Assembly: GCA_028282395.1 (NCBI GenBank)
Contig: JANQHY010000079.1
Coordinates: 1-7,951, forward strand
Source of the DNA: Gammaproteobacteria bacterium
GTDB taxonomy: Bacteria > Pseudomonadota > Gammaproteobacteria > UBA12402
DNA length: 7,951 nt
Reading direction: 5' to 3'
In this document: in pieces, positions 7,552-7,951 of the stretch
How positions within the stretch are numbered: the first letter of the stretch is position 1
Layout of the letters: the number at the start of each line of letters is the position of its first letter
Notes under the pieces: model-generated
The model's input: only the letters and a program-made list of their open reading frames with translations
Database searches by the model: none
Told to the model about the DNA's origin: nothing
Made by a program: the position numbers and the translations under genes

Positions 7552-7951
7552 TTAAGTGCAAACCTGAACCAGGTTAATCAATTCATAGAGTGTTGTCGTT
7601 AACATCGCTGAATCAATCACATCACTGGCTTTAAGATAGTTCACAATCGTTGTCCAGCGCTCAACCGAACGTTGATTATTCTCACGCCAATGGTTTAATT
7701 TACCTTCAACGCCTCTGCGACTATGCTCGCTTGCCAATATTTTCACCGTTAATTCGCGCTGCCAATGGTCCAGATCATCACTGAGCACTGTTTTAAGTTG
7801 CGCTTGCCAACGACTCTCAGGCTGGAATTGCGAAATTTTCTCCCGCACCCAATCAAGCTCAAGTGCAGCACCCAAACGAAAATAGACGCGTGCCACTTCA
7901 GCAAAACTATAACGCTCTTTCAAACTTGCATCGACAATCTCTAATGCCGAA
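7552..7951 (-). CDS. NAD-dependent glutamate dehydrogenase (large, about 180-kDa type), C-terminal end
   Basis: Only the last 133 codons are in the window; the frame stays open to the right edge without a stop, so the start lies outside. The residues SALEIVDASL then VARVYFRLGAALELDWVREKI and HWQRELTVKIL match the helical C-terminal tail of the roughly 1600-residue NAD-specific glutamate dehydrogenases (GdhB-type of Pseudomonas, GDH_180 family). The whole enzyme oxidatively deaminates glutamate to 2-oxoglutarate and ammonium with NAD+. The catalytic domain is not in view, so its integrity cannot be judged. A TTG codon at 7923 could be mistaken for a start but lies within conserved sequence. 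The macrodomain gene follows after 81 nt on the same strand, with an inverted repeat in between. Confidence 0.87.
   Translation of the reverse strand, partial: SALEIVDASLKERYSFAEVARVYFRLGAALELDWVREKISQFQPESRWQAQLKTVLSDDLDHWQRELTVKILASEHSRRGVEGKLNHWRENNQRSVERWTTIVNYLKASDVIDSAMLTTTLYELINLVQVCT

Overview
The window looks like the chromosome of a gammaproteobacterium; I cannot name the genus. The right half (about 3390-7951) is ordinary housekeeping DNA: tRNA-Phe, a UMF1/Atg22-like MFS transporter, NAD+-dependent DNA ligase LigA, a YmdB-like macrodomain deacetylase and the 3' end of a large NAD-dependent glutamate dehydrogenase. The YmdB-like protein and LigA read like gammaproteobacterial versions. 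The left part (about 1-3390) is visibly more A+T-rich and gene-sparse and holds accessory genes.

Left to right: the 5' part of a 2-oxoglutarate/Fe(II) oxygenase gene runs off the left edge on the minus strand (1-487). A 560-base non-coding stretch follows; it contains a decayed tRNA-Phe copy (720-788), repeats and a possible -10 box. Then come a Fic-domain AMPylation gene with a built-in inhibitory motif and a C-terminal winged helix (1050-2099, plus), a 340-base gap with short hairpins, a SAM-dependent methyltransferase (2439-3158, minus) and intact tRNA-Phe(GAA) (3391-3466, minus) with a recognisable promoter. Beyond that are the MFS transporter (3610-4884, plus), which converges on ligA with six bases between the stops, then ligA (4891-6927, minus), the macrodomain gene (6952-7470, minus) and the glutamate dehydrogenase tail (7552-7951, minus).

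The most notable structure is a gapless 100-base direct repeat, about 80% identical by hand count, between 666-765 and 3337-3436. It covers the 3' half of tRNA-Phe plus about 54 bases of downstream flank and brackets the Fic and methyltransferase genes. The left copy retains an 18-base perfect core, base-paired T-stem changes and a plausible degenerate 5' half, so it looks like a tRNA-Phe relic. The arrangement suggests gene accretion at the tRNA-Phe 3' end, by integration or by duplication of the tRNA locus. No integrase is visible in the window. Each tRNA copy is followed, on its own strand and exactly 232 bases later, by an enzyme gene start (methyltransferase or oxygenase).

On the right, macrodomain and ligA genes abut (TAA directly followed by ATG) and probably share a transcript. 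The glutamate dehydrogenase upstream may belong to the same unit, although an inverted-repeat element sits between it and the macrodomain gene. Glutamate dehydrogenase and LigA both use NAD+, and the macrodomain enzyme acts on a NAD+-derived metabolite. Calling this a functional theme is inference.
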